From: a virus
Strand: one strand, 5' to 3'
Length of the DNA: 57,898 bases
IMG/VR virus record: IMGVR_UViG_3300033273_000437
Span: 1-57,898 of that record
The translations under genes and the position numbers were made by a program. The notes below the pieces were generated by a model, which saw only the letters and a program-made list of their open reading frames with translations, had not been told where the DNA came from and ran no database searches. Every line of letters starts with the position of its first letter. Position 1 is the stretch's first letter. Below are positions 14,992 to 22,919 of the stretch, piece after piece.

Positions 14992-15154
14992 CGAGGTTGT
15001 CAGGGGTGAGAGAGACAGAGAGTTCCTTCCCGTCGACGTGGTCAATGACGTTGAGGGTCAGGTCATTGGAACAGGACGCGGTGATTCCGAATGTGTTCTT
15101 GGGGTTGGAGCTGCTCTCTCCGAAAAAGCTTCCAGGTTCAGTCCAAGTCTGCAT
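14921..15154 (-). CDS. Small protein upstream of and overlapping polA (77 aa)
   Basis: ATG at 15154: MQTWTEPGSFFGESSSNPKN..., ending GVCRAWIRSEERSQAA. Overlaps the first 71 bases of polA in another frame. The middle (SNDLTLNVIDHVDGKELSVS, then LTPDNLDELESIIGVC) looks like a small beta-barrel plus helix. The frame stays open and protein-like for 13-14 codons before the ATG but has no start codon, and another frame offers an ATG at 15226, so a frameshift or sequence error near 15190 is possible. Confidence 0.5.
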   Translation of the reverse strand: MQTWTEPGSFFGESSSNPKNTFGITASCSNDLTLNVIDHVDGKELSVSLTPDNLDELESIIGVCRAWIRSEERSQAA

Positions 15155-15263
15155 CTTGATGGGGTCGTCAGGGTGAGTGTATCCAGGCCGGTACGGAAGT
15201 CAATCCTATTTGGTCTAGTCGGCATGTCTTAAACCAAATAACACGCAGCGGCCTGTACGCAAG

Positions 15264-17894
15264 CTACAAAACATCGTCCCAAGTTGGACGACGCATAGGT
15301 GGTCGGTTGGGTGTCCCCATTTGGACGTCTTCCCTACTCCCCTCAAAACTTGTCCCATTAAGCAGATCGCTCTCTGTGACTGGGTTCTTTAATGGGACAG
15401 CATTTTGGTTGTCCCATTTAGGATCGGTGCACCTACTTGCACTTGTCCGGTCTTGAACGGTCTCAAAATTAGAACTGTGTAATTCGTCACATTCTTGGGT
15501 TGTCCCATTAGCTGTCCCATTAGCTGTCCCATTAGGTTGTCCCATTAAAGAGCCCTGTCCCTCACTGGGTTTTTGATTTTTGGGACAAACCTCATCAAGA
15601 CACTCTCCCCGCGAGGCAGAAAGAAGTGCCTCAAACAACACAATTCCATCCGCTGTTTTCGCGATGTAAGAGTTCTGGAGACGGCCCCTGTCTCTCGTCT
15701 GCTCCTCCGAAACGACAGAGGCAATCAGCTCTCTCTTCTCCAGTCGCTGTAACGACTTCCGGATGGCCGAGTCAGAGGCCTTGCGTCCCCCATCGGCATT
15801 GATCCTGGTAGTCAGCTCCTCGCGCCGTAGGGCCTTACCGGCTTCTGTGCATTCCCGGATGATCGAGTGGACGCGGTCGTACACAGACACGCTTCCGCCT
15901 GGACGAATCCTTTGGCTGGGGGTGAAGTCCTCCAGATCCATCGTGAAGTCTTCATGCAGGTAGGTGATTAAGCAGTCGTTCTCTCTCTGGTTACGGCTCT
16001 TCCCAATGACGATTTTGCGACGACGGAAGGTGTCTTCACCCCACTCGTCGGCCTCCATTTCCGCGTCAGTGGGCTTTGATATCCCCCATGTCTCCGAGAC
16101 GGCATCACGGATCGATGAGTGGCCTCTGAAGCCCCCCTGCTTGTTGTTGTGGTGGATGATGACAAAGGTGCATTTGGGGAATGCCGTTCCGTTGTTGGCC
16201 TCCAACCAATAGAGAGGAGAGGACACGATCTGTTTGTTCCCATCCACGGTGGGCTGACTCGCCGCCAAAGAGTCGATGACGACCAGCGCTGGCTTCAGCT
16301 TTTTGATCTTGGAGGCAAGCCTCTGGAGGTGACGCAGCCGGAAGTCATGAAAGACATGGAACCAGGGCTCGTTCTGAATCCCTTGCGCTTCAAGCTGCTC
16401 TTCAAGTGTTTCCAGCGATTGGTCTGCGTTGCACCAAAGAACAGGCCCTGACATCACGGGCATCAGAGCACCTCTGACCATGAAGGGGATGCCCTTACCG
16501 ATGTGCTTCGCAAGCACCTGACAGGCAAGTGACTTACCACAACCACCATCGCCGTGCAGAAGCACAGTGGAGGGACGCTTCAGCACATCAGGTATCAACC
16601 AGTCCGTACCCGTAATCAGGGCCTGCCGAGCCTTGTAATCGAGAGTGTCACCGGAGCGTTTGTAGTCTTCGTCGTCTTGGAGAAGTAGCCTGATTTGATC
16701 GGCGTCCTTCCTGACTCCGTAGTCATTCGCCAGCTGCAGCAATTCAAGGTCTTGCTCAGCCGGGTTGGGGAACTTCTCGATGATGCCCCGAGCCACCTGC
16801 AACAAAGAGGGGCCATCGATTGGGTCGTACTTCTTGACCTCCTGAGTCTTCTGAACCTCTTTGAAGTCCTCTGGGTAGCGAACCCCTACAACCTCGGCGA
16901 TCTCTTGTAGGTATCCCTGTAGTGCGACAGGTGGAGGATCCCCTGCATTGATGTCACGTTCACGCAACGCATGAAGGAGCTTGAGGGCATCACCCCCGAT
17001 CTCCTCTTTGTGGCAATACCAGTTGAGGTTCTTCCAGACGGTGAACGACTTACCACTGTTGCTGTCATGGAACGGACAGCCTCCAACCATCGTTCCCTTC
17101 TCTCCGTTCTCAATCGTCAGGGGCTGGTACTCCCATACCTCTGAGTTGTAGATGCGGTCAAAACCGTCTTCTGTGGCAAGCAGCTTCTCCAGCAGGCCAC
17201 CCTCCATCCAGAAGTGCCGACGCATTTGCCGATAGCTGAAATCGGTGCTGGCGTCCTGTTTCTCCAGGTATGACTGCGGCAGGAAGGAGTGAACCTCAGG
17301 GGCTTTGCTCGACACCGATGCCGACATCATGAAGTCGACAAGCCAACCGGGGGCCTGAGCGACAGCACCGTCGTTGTAGTCGATCCACTCGTAAGGCTTT
17401 TGCGTGTCCGGATGCTTCGAGCCAGGAATCACCGAGTAGCAGCCGTTGTACCGAACGCAGACCTCTTCATCGGTGCCTTTCAGTTCAGGAACGAACTGGG
17501 CCTTAGTGAAGGTGGTGAAAGAGGGCCGGACACCATCCGGAATCTTGTACAACAGCTGCCTCCTACCAGGCCTACCTCTCCACGACATGGTCCCCGGCTT
17601 ATCGATTTCAGGCCAGTCGTCACCTAAGATCTCTTTGAAAAATCCCTCAGCCTTCGGGCCGTCAATGTCGACTGCGACGAGTCCGTTGCTGGCGTCGCCT
17701 GTAACGACACCAAGGCCGGTTTGCCGATGTCTACGGCTATTGATCTTGCCGAGGGTCTTCTCTGTGTCCAAAGGATCAGTAGAAGTTCCCTGCCCAAAGG
17801 CGTCTTTACCTCTGACCAGTACCCACTTCCAATCTTCGGGCAGCAGCTTTCGACGCAGCTGCTCGTCGGCAGCCATTTGGGGAGACAGGTCCAT
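15264..17894 (-). CDS. Primase-helicase: prim-pol (AEP) domain, zinc motif and RepA/DnaB-like ATPase
   Basis: 876 residues. N-terminal prim-pol domain (about 15-190) with the metal-binding VAVDIDG (D76, D78). A C-H-C-H zinc-like cluster follows (C273, H276, C294, H295; GGCPFHDSNSGKSFTVW), then an AAA_25/RepA-type helicase with Walker A GDGGCGKS (448-455), Walker B LVVIDS (D541) and FVIIHHNNKQGG. Residues about 690-760 look like a winged helix. The last 100 residues are low-complexity with repeated NGT/MGQ units encoded by the iteron-like array. It should prime and unwind for the neighbouring polymerase. Confidence 0.88.
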   Translation of the reverse strand: MDLSPQMAADEQLRRKLLPEDWKWVLVRGKDAFGQGTSTDPLDTEKTLGKINSRRHRQTGLGVVTGDASNGLVAVDIDGPKAEGFFKEILGDDWPEIDKPGTMSWRGRPGRRQLLYKIPDGVRPSFTTFTKAQFVPELKGTDEEVCVRYNGCYSVIPGSKHPDTQKPYEWIDYNDGAVAQAPGWLVDFMMSASVSSKAPEVHSFLPQSYLEKQDASTDFSYRQMRRHFWMEGGLLEKLLATEDGFDRIYNSEVWEYQPLTIENGEKGTMVGGCPFHDSNSGKSFTVWKNLNWYCHKEEIGGDALKLLHALRERDINAGDPPPVALQGYLQEIAEVVGVRYPEDFKEVQKTQEVKKYDPIDGPSLLQVARGIIEKFPNPAEQDLELLQLANDYGVRKDADQIRLLLQDDEDYKRSGDTLDYKARQALITGTDWLIPDVLKRPSTVLLHGDGGCGKSLACQVLAKHIGKGIPFMVRGALMPVMSGPVLWCNADQSLETLEEQLEAQGIQNEPWFHVFHDFRLRHLQRLASKIKKLKPALVVIDSLAASQPTVDGNKQIVSSPLYWLEANNGTAFPKCTFVIIHHNNKQGGFRGHSSIRDAVSETWGISKPTDAEMEADEWGEDTFRRRKIVIGKSRNQRENDCLITYLHEDFTMDLEDFTPSQRIRPGGSVSVYDRVHSIIRECTEAGKALRREELTTRINADGGRKASDSAIRKSLQRLEKRELIASVVSEEQTRDRGRLQNSYIAKTADGIVLFEALLSASRGECLDEVCPKNQKPSEGQGSLMGQPNGTANGTANGTTQECDELHSSNFETVQDRTSASRCTDPKWDNQNAVPLKNPVTESDLLNGTSFEGSREDVQMGTPNRPPMRRPTWDDVL
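15351..15547. repeat. Iteron-like TGTCCCATTA repeats inside the primase gene
   Basis: TGTCCCATTA occurs at 15351, 15501, 15513, 15525 and 15538, as TGTCCCATTT at 15410, and inverted (TAATGGGACA) at 15390. Weaker partial copies lie at about 15312, 15555 and 15580 (inverted). Four copies are in tandem with 12/12/13-bp spacing. They encode the NGT/MGQ-rich tail of the primase. The spacing near one helical turn, in the gene of a replication protein, resembles lambda ori inside gene O. Confidence 0.6.
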
Positions 17895-18042
17895 GGGAGA
17901 GGCGCATCCTTACCAGTTCAAGGTACCGATGCTGTCCATTCCTGGATGAAAAGTCTGGATTCTTCGGCTCATGGGGTACTTCCAATATTGAGCTTTCCTG
18001 ACTATGGTCCGTGTATCCGGTTCGGGAGGATGACATAACCAG
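17895..18042. promoter_or_regulatory. Divergent intergenic region between the primase operon and rightward genes
   Basis: The 148 bases separate the leftward replication operon (17894 down) from the rightward operon (18043 up), so both promoters should be here. A 20-codon minus-strand frame (MSRRIQTFHPGMDSIGTLNW) with ATG at 17971 lies in the leader. No unambiguous -35/-10 pair was identified by eye. Confidence 0.35.
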
Positions 18043-18792
18043 ATGAAATTGAGGACACTTCCCCCATCTCCCCCTCGTGAAGTCGTAAGTGGCGCTGAGC
18101 TAGAGACCTTGATGGACACCGGAGCCATCGGGTTTGCAAAGTGGCTTTGCCGGGTTATGGATCACAACAGCTGGTCTCACCCCCAGCTCGTGGCCCTTTG
18201 CAAGCACTGCACTGGTGGAAGGGCCTGGTTGCACAGCAGTCAGATTGCAGGCCTAAGACAGGCACGCCTCAAGAGTCCCGGCCCAAGAAGCTTTGTGGCT
18301 TTGGAGTACCTGTTCAGAGCCATAGACGACTTTCAGCAGAATGGATTATTAAACGAAGGGGAAGTCTTTTTCACCGGCAACTTTGCAGAACTAGTCAAAG
18401 ACGCGCAGATCATGCGCGATGAGGAAGGAAACCCCACCTCTCTTGGCTACTTAATCGAGGTGTTTACGGGATTGAGACCCGTCCCAATTGACCTAACGAA
18501 GGCTGAATTCTCTCCAGATCAAGCAAAGACCATTAGTGATAACACTGGACGACTAGTGAGAAAGCTAATGGCTGTCGAGGATCTGGATCCAATCGCTGAC
18601 GCCTATTCCTTAGCCTCCAAGTTTCCTGGCAACGCTCAGACCTGCAAACGTTTCGCTGAACTCATCAGAGGCTCAGGTGAATGGGAATACGAAACGATCG
18701 AAAGCAATGTCGGAAAGCTCGTGAAGTTTTTGAAAGATCAGTTTGGCTATGACCGGACTGTCAATGAGCTTTTGGAGCAACTAAGCAAATAG
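18043..18792 (+). CDS. Protein of unknown function in the replication region (249 aa)
   Basis: ATG 18043, first gene of the rightward early operon. Residues 20-110 contain a helical region with CRVMDHNSWSHPQLVALCKH and WLHSSQIAGLRQARLKSPGP, which looks like a DNA-binding or HTH-type segment. The C-terminal half is rich in charged helices (KLVKFLKDQFGYDRTVNELL). No catalytic signature. The position, divergent from the primase, suggests a replication or regulatory role, but this is inference only. Confidence 0.6.
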   Translation: MKLRTLPPSPPREVVSGAELETLMDTGAIGFAKWLCRVMDHNSWSHPQLVALCKHCTGGRAWLHSSQIAGLRQARLKSPGPRSFVALEYLFRAIDDFQQNGLLNEGEVFFTGNFAELVKDAQIMRDEEGNPTSLGYLIEVFTGLRPVPIDLTKAEFSPDQAKTISDNTGRLVRKLMAVEDLDPIADAYSLASKFPGNAQTCKRFAELIRGSGEWEYETIESNVGKLVKFLKDQFGYDRTVNELLEQLSK

Positions 18793-18857
18793 TTCGTCCA
18801 GCAGGGGTTGCGCTGATTGTTCATCCTCATTAGGATGCAACCATTCGCATCCACCCC

Positions 18858-19139
18858 ATGCCGTCACAGCGGTATCCGGAGGCGAAGCAGCGAAGGACTC
18901 TCTGGCTAACAGAGCACTCCTTCCAGTTCCTGTCTGGACTAGCTAGACGCTCAGGCCTCTCCCCTTCGGAAAAGCTCGAACGTCTTCTTCGCCAGCTGGA
19001 AGCTCTAACCAGCACACACAACACGCAAAACAATGCCTTTAACGACCACCCGCCGAGCACAAAACAGCAAAAGCTCCGAGAGCTTCCTGCCAACAGCACT
19101 CCGGACTCGACTGGAGAAGGACAAGAAGCAGGCAGCTGA
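18858..19139 (+). CDS. Ribbon-helix-helix-like small DNA-binding protein (93 aa)
   Basis: ATG 18858. Residues 12-50 (RRTLWLTEHSFQFLSGLARR then SGLSPSEKLERLLRQLEAL) follow the pattern of RHH/CopG proteins: a short beta strand, helix, SPSE turn, helix. The remaining tail is low-complexity. Its 3' end overlaps the next gene by 107 bases in another frame, long for a phage; the tail may be an overprinted addition. Likely a regulator if real. Confidence 0.5.
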   Translation: MPSQRYPEAKQRRTLWLTEHSFQFLSGLARRSGLSPSEKLERLLRQLEALTSTHNTQNNAFNDHPPSTKQQKLRELPANSTPDSTGEGQEAGS

Positions 19140-19698
19140 ACGGGCTGCAGCCTCAAGCGGTTACGTCGCCACCCCTAAAGATGGGGAAAGCGTCGAACTG
19201 CGGGTTATGTCTACTTGCCGTTGGGGGTATGAGGTCTGGTACGACTACCAGGACGACGACGGCCAAAATCGCCGTGGTTGTGCCCGCTGGGACGCTGAGG
19301 CTCTGATGGAGAACGGCTTTGACGAGCCGCCTGCTGAGGAGATTCCTGAAGGTTGCGCCACCTTTAGGGATGGCTCCCCACTGATCAAGACCTATATGGC
19401 CATGGTCGTGTGGAACTACAAGGAAGAGCGTTTCCAGATCTGGAGTTTCAATCAGGTCTCACTCCGTGAGCAGTTCACTAAGGCCTGCGAGAACCCTCGC
19501 TACGGCGATCCTCGTGGTTACGACTTCGAGTGGAGCCGTACTGGCAAAGAACTGCAAACGGTTCACAACCTGTTGGCACTTCCCCCCGAGCCGGTCGCCG
19601 ATGAAATCGCCGAGGCCTACAACGACTTCGAGTGTGATCTGAAGGCGTACTGCATGGGCGCACCTGGAGAAGAAATCTTCGGCAAGTCCAAGGATTGA
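19033..19698 (+). CDS. Conserved-looking protein, possible single-strand DNA-binding protein (221 aa)
   Basis: ATG 19033; the N-terminal 40 residues are Thr/Ser/Ala-rich and basic. The core (VELRVMSTCRWGYEVWYDYQ, GCARWDAEALMENGF, then MAMVVWNYKEERFQIWSFNQ) has aromatic-rich beta strands, and the C-terminus is acidic. Aromatic strands plus acidic tail in a replication operon right before a nuclease resemble phage SSB proteins (T4 gp32 or T7 gp2.5 style), but no diagnostic motif is present. Confidence 0.6.
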   Translation: MPLTTTRRAQNSKSSESFLPTALRTRLEKDKKQAAERAAASSGYVATPKDGESVELRVMSTCRWGYEVWYDYQDDDGQNRRGCARWDAEALMENGFDEPPAEEIPEGCATFRDGSPLIKTYMAMVVWNYKEERFQIWSFNQVSLREQFTKACENPRYGDPRGYDFEWSRTGKELQTVHNLLALPPEPVADEIAEAYNDFECDLKAYCMGAPGEEIFGKSKD

Positions 19699-19713
19699 TA
19701 TCTCTATCTAGAT

Positions 19714-19730
19714 GGGGGCCTTGAGCCCCC
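19714..19730 (+). terminator. GC-rich hairpin between genes
   Basis: GGGGGC/GCCCCC with a 5-base loop (CTTGA) in the 53-base gap after the 221-aa gene. Only TTC follows, so it is not a textbook terminator; it may trim or partially terminate the highly expressed upstream message. Confidence 0.4.
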
Positions 19731-19751
19731 TTCAACTGCACTGGAACAGTC

Positions 19752-20456
19752 ATGCGTCTGCGGTCCATTCCCAAGTACGAAGCTGTCCGGACCGTCCTTG
19801 ACGGTCATCGCGTTTACGCGACTCCTCTCGGCCTAAAACCCAGTGTCACCACGGTCCTTCGTGATGACAAGAAGTTCGATAGTTGGCGTAAGTACAAAGG
19901 AAAGGCTGCAGACGAAATACTGCAACGTGCATCGGAGCGCGGTACCTGGACCCATGACGGCGCAGAGCACTTCCTGACTACAGGAAAGCATCCACCGTTT
20001 CACTTCAGTTACCAGCCGTTCTACAACTCATTGCGTCCTTTTCTGGAAACAATTGAGCAGACCCTTCTTTTGGAAGGAGCTGTGTGGAACAGCGACAACT
20101 ACGCAGGTGCCTGCGACTGCATTGCCTACATGCCGGGTGATGGGGATCAACCGACATTGATCGATTTCAAGACAGCTACTAAGCCTGTCACGGGATCGAA
20201 ATTGTATGGCTATGAGTTGCAGGTCGCCGCGTACATCAAGGCTGCCAACTTCGTGTATGGCCGCCAAGGACTTTGCATCAAGAAAGGCTTGATCGCTGTG
20301 GCCATGCCCAACAAGCCATTTCAACTTCACGAGCTTGGCCGAAACGACATTAACCAGCTCTACTGCCACTTCTTGGAGAAGTTAGAAGACTGGCAGATCA
20401 AGAATCCATTGCCGAATAACTTCCATCAGCCAATGTCTAGCTGTTTCCGTAGCTAG
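19752..20456 (+). CDS. PD-(D/E)XK exonuclease (RecB/Cas4/MGME1-like)
   Basis: 234 residues from ATG 19752. The nuclease core is visible: YAGACDCIAYM (metal Asp), TLIDFKTATK (the D-x-K motif), and YELQVAAYIKAAN (the Q-x3-Y helix typical of RecB-type exonucleases). An N-terminal segment VTTVLRDDKKFDSWR matches the start of phage exonucleases of this family. Probably degrades DNA ends for recombination or host DNA breakdown; it follows the SSB-like gene and precedes ThyX and RusA. Confidence 0.85.
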   Translation: MRLRSIPKYEAVRTVLDGHRVYATPLGLKPSVTTVLRDDKKFDSWRKYKGKAADEILQRASERGTWTHDGAEHFLTTGKHPPFHFSYQPFYNSLRPFLETIEQTLLLEGAVWNSDNYAGACDCIAYMPGDGDQPTLIDFKTATKPVTGSKLYGYELQVAAYIKAANFVYGRQGLCIKKGLIAVAMPNKPFQLHELGRNDINQLYCHFLEKLEDWQIKNPLPNNFHQPMSSCFRS

Positions 20457-20475
20457 AGATATGGCATAGTTAACA

Positions 20476-20781
20476 ATGACCAGAAGAATATCCGAGTTCT
20501 TTCACTTTGATCTGCTTGAAGAGCAGCACAAGTGGTCAATCGACCAAATAGCTTTCTTTTATCAGACGTCGGAAGAAGAGGTAATTATTGCACTAGCTAA
20601 AGCTAATGAACGATACGCCGACAACCCTCTCTCGATTAATTACCGCGACCCAGACAGCGACTGCGACGGATCTTGCAGCCAGGACTTACTTACGCCGCCA
20701 TGTGGGGATGTTCAGTGTCCTCCAGGGGAAGGTGGGGCTGAGGGATGCCCGGTTGTGGCTTCTGGGGGCTGCCCTCCTTGA
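20476..20781 (+). CDS. Small protein with Cys/Gly-rich tail (101 aa)
   Basis: ATG 20476. The N-terminal 55 residues (FFHFDLLEEQHKWSIDQIAF then FYQTSEEEVIIALAKANERY) predict a small helical, HTH-like domain. The tail contains seven cysteines (DSDCDGSCSQDLLTPPCGDV then QCPPGEGGAEGC) that could bind metal or could be non-coding drift, because the last 92 bases overlap an opposite-strand frame. No family recognised. Confidence 0.5.
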   Translation: MTRRISEFFHFDLLEEQHKWSIDQIAFFYQTSEEEVIIALAKANERYADNPLSINYRDPDSDCDGSCSQDLLTPPCGDVQCPPGEGGAEGCPVVASGGCPP

Positions 20782-20884
20782 CCTTCACAGTCAAGCCTCC
20801 GGCCTCCCCCAGGAATCCGATAGCTAGGACTCGACGTTCACCGTCAACGTCAACGAAGTCATAGCTACCGCGATCCGTTTTCAA
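20690..20884 (-). CDS. Possible small minus-strand protein (64 aa)
   Basis: TTG at 20884 opens (M)KTDRGSYDFVDVDGERRVLA then IGFLGEAGGLTVKVKEGSP..., which reads like a genuine beta-rich protein and explains the 123-base gap on the plus strand. Against it: TTG start, no ribosome site, isolated orientation inside a rightward operon, and 92-base overlap with the previous gene. Confidence 0.35.
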   Translation of the reverse strand: MKTDRGSYDFVDVDGERRVLAIGFLGEAGGLTVKVKEGSPQKPQPGIPQPHLPLEDTEHPHMAA

Positions 20885-20904
20885 ATCGTGTTTGGCTTTT
20901 TCAA

Positions 20905-21171
20905 ATGTCTAGCACCGCTCGACAGACCTCGTCCACAAGTAAACCGAGTCGCTCCCCCGGTCATGTTTACAGGATTGGACAGCGTGTAAAACGCCGCCAG
21001 TCCATCTCCAGTCAAATGACGTTTGGCACCCCCAGAGAGGGGACCATTGTCGACTTGACCTGGACAAAAACAAAGGCAGGGGCCACATACCCCACCTATG
21101 CCGTCAAGTTCGACCACTCTGACGTGATCGATCAGAGGGTCCACCAGATGCGGATTTTGGTACTGGACTGA
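20905..21171 (+). CDS. Small SH3/KOW-like protein (88 aa)
   Basis: ATG 20905. After a Ser/Thr-rich basic start, YRIGQRVKRRQSISSQMTFG, TPREGTIVDLTWTKTKAGAT, then YAVKFDHSDVIDQRVHQMRI forms the 'G..V....G.I........YAVkfd....' pattern of small beta-barrels (KOW/SH3-like). It ends in TGATG, coupled to a frame that leads into thyX. Function unknown. Confidence 0.6.
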   Translation: MSSTARQTSSTSKPSRSPGHVYRIGQRVKRRQSISSQMTFGTPREGTIVDLTWTKTKAGATYPTYAVKFDHSDVIDQRVHQMRILVLD

Positions 21172-21225
21172 TGTGGCAACTCGACACTGACCATACGAAC
21201 ACCTTTGTTAGTTACGACGAATTAG

Positions 21226-21915
21226 ATGACCACACTTCCTCCAGGCCTGAAAGAAACCCCAGAAGACGGTGGGATTGCTTTAGATCGACCAGTAACGCTT
21301 GGGCATATCACCCCTCAAGCAGAAAAACTAATCGTCAAATGTGCTCGCGTTTCCAATAGGAAGAACGAGGACAACTGGGAGACGGGACCCAAGCTCATCA
21401 AATACCTGATCGATCACAAGCATTGGAGCCCCTTCGAGCTTGTGTTCATGTGCGTCCGGGTGGAGACGACTCTCGATGTGGCCTCGCAAGCCACACGACA
21501 TAGATCCTTCGCATTTCAGCAGTTTTCCTGTCGCTACGCCAAAACCCAGAAGGCTCAGGTTCCTGAATTTCGCTCACAGGACACCAAGAACCGACAGAAC
21601 AGCTGGGACAACCTCACGGATCTGGAGCAGGGCGAAGCACAAGCCATGGCCCAAGACGTTATTGACCATGCCTACGAGACCTATGAGCAGCTCCTACAGC
21701 AAGGATTGGCCAAGGAAACAGCAAGGCGAATCCTCCCAGTCTGTACGCCCACAACGTACTGGATGGCTGGATCGGCTCGTTCTTTTATTCATTACATACA
21801 AGTTCGAGCACACCCCGACACACAGAAGGAACACCGCATGGTGGCAGAGGAGATAAAGAAGATCTTCTGCTCTCAGTTTCCCTTCACTGCCGAGGCCTTG
21901 GGATGGACAAGCTGA
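21226..21915 (+). CDS. thyX: Flavin-dependent thymidylate synthase
   Basis: 229 residues from ATG 21226. Converts dUMP to dTMP using FAD/NADPH and methylenetetrahydrofolate. The ThyX motif RHR-x7-S appears as RHRSFAFQQFSCRY, and HWSPFELVFMCVRVE and TTYWMAGSARSFIHYIQVR match the substrate-binding regions. With RNR and dCTP deaminase it completes a phage dTTP supply route. It overlaps the next gene by 13 bases. Confidence 0.93.
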   Translation: MTTLPPGLKETPEDGGIALDRPVTLGHITPQAEKLIVKCARVSNRKNEDNWETGPKLIKYLIDHKHWSPFELVFMCVRVETTLDVASQATRHRSFAFQQFSCRYAKTQKAQVPEFRSQDTKNRQNSWDNLTDLEQGEAQAMAQDVIDHAYETYEQLLQQGLAKETARRILPVCTPTTYWMAGSARSFIHYIQVRAHPDTQKEHRMVAEEIKKIFCSQFPFTAEALGWTS

Positions 21916-22295
21916 ATGACGAACTCCGCAATGTAAGCGATCCTTATATCCTGAACGTTGATATACGCCCCCGTCCAGCCAGTCGCCCACGCTTCTCAAG
22001 TAAGGGTCAGGTCTACTCCGACCCTTCCTACAAGGACTGGCTAAGCGACTTTCAGCAGATCGTCATTAGAGAATGGCCCTATGAGGTTTTAACCACCATT
22101 TCCCACATAGAGATCATTTTCAACGGCCCTACCAAACGAGGAGATCTCGATAATTATCTGAAAGCCGTCCTCGATGGACTTGTATATGCACGAGTTTTGA
22201 AGAACGATAACCTCGCAGTGTTGTCATCTATACAAACGAGTTTCATTCATCAGAAAGAATCTGATCCCTGGATCTTCATCAAGATTTATCCGTAG
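21903..22295 (+). CDS. rusA: RusA-like Holliday junction resolvase
   Basis: 130 residues. The catalytic acidic motif KRGDLDNYLKAVLDGL matches RusA (K/R..DlDN..K...D.L) and the preceding RPRPASRPRFSSKG and YKDWLSDFQQIV match the family start. It resolves branched DNA before packaging by cutting Holliday junctions. Translationally coupled to thyX by overlap. Confidence 0.88.
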   Translation: MDKLNDELRNVSDPYILNVDIRPRPASRPRFSSKGQVYSDPSYKDWLSDFQQIVIREWPYEVLTTISHIEIIFNGPTKRGDLDNYLKAVLDGLVYARVLKNDNLAVLSSIQTSFIHQKESDPWIFIKIYP

Positions 22296-22325
22296 GTATC
22301 GTGAAGGTAAGCCAACTAAATAGTG

Positions 22326-22829
22326 ATGCTGAAAGCACAATCGTCAGACGATTTGCTTTACAACCTTCACGAAATAAGGCCACGCGATGCAGTAAGAAGC
22401 TTCCGCAAATCAATCATTCATGACTATCCTGGCAAGCGGTGTGCTTACTGCGGAATGCCAGCTCATTCTTGGACGCTAGATCACATAATCCCAAAATCAA
22501 AAGGCGGGCCTACGCGACGTTGGAACCTTTTACGTTGTTGTGCTCGTTGTAACGGAAATAAGAGCAATACAGACCTACTTCCCTGGTATCGGCCTCAAAT
22601 ATTTTGGACCGAAGACAGAGAAAATACTGTTTTCACTTGGATGCGGGACAATGCATCCATGGACGCGATGTTAGTTTTGGAAGAAGCTCTCCGCGAAGGT
22701 GTAATTGACACGGATGCATTGGCCGATGTTTGCGAGGCGACAAGACCCAGTAACCCTACAGAAAACTTCTGGGACACTTATTGCAGGCTATATCCCAACG
22801 ATCCCGGGTGCTTGATATACGACGTCTAA
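22326..22829 (+). CDS. HNH endonuclease
   Basis: ATG 22326 (a GTG three bases earlier is possible). CAYCGMPAHSWTLDHIIPKS, then KGGPTRRWNLLRCCARCNG, then NKSN is a complete HNH module: CxxC zinc pair, DH, central N, second CxxC and the NksN end. Could be a homing enzyme or a packaging-associated nicking HNH; its position with RusA rather than terminase favours a DNA-processing or homing role. Confidence 0.85.
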   Translation: MLKAQSSDDLLYNLHEIRPRDAVRSFRKSIIHDYPGKRCAYCGMPAHSWTLDHIIPKSKGGPTRRWNLLRCCARCNGNKSNTDLLPWYRPQIFWTEDRENTVFTWMRDNASMDAMLVLEEALREGVIDTDALADVCEATRPSNPTENFWDTYCRLYPNDPGCLIYDV

Positions 22830-22831
22830 CC

Positions 22832-22906
22832 ATGGTGCCTGAAGAACTGCTTATTATCGGCGGTGCATTGACGTGGGGTTTTTTCCTGTTTATTCTGGCT
22901 CTATAG
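22832..22906 (+). CDS. Single-span membrane peptide (24 aa)
   Basis: ATG 22832: MVPEELLIIGGALTWGFFLF plus ILAL-stop. After a short acidic head, everything is one membrane helix. It lies two bases after the HNH stop and before the GIY-YIG gene. Tiny membrane peptides are common in phages as lysis or host-membrane modulators. Support is only composition and spacing. Confidence 0.4.
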   Translation: MVPEELLIIGGALTWGFFLFILAL

Positions 22907-22919
22907 ATGAAGAATTAAC

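Noticed and set aside
21171-21359. 62-aa ORF overlapping the thyX start
   Set aside because: Starts in a TGATG junction, but beyond about 20 codons it is just thyX in another frame with Arg-rich random sequence; at most a short coupling frame.
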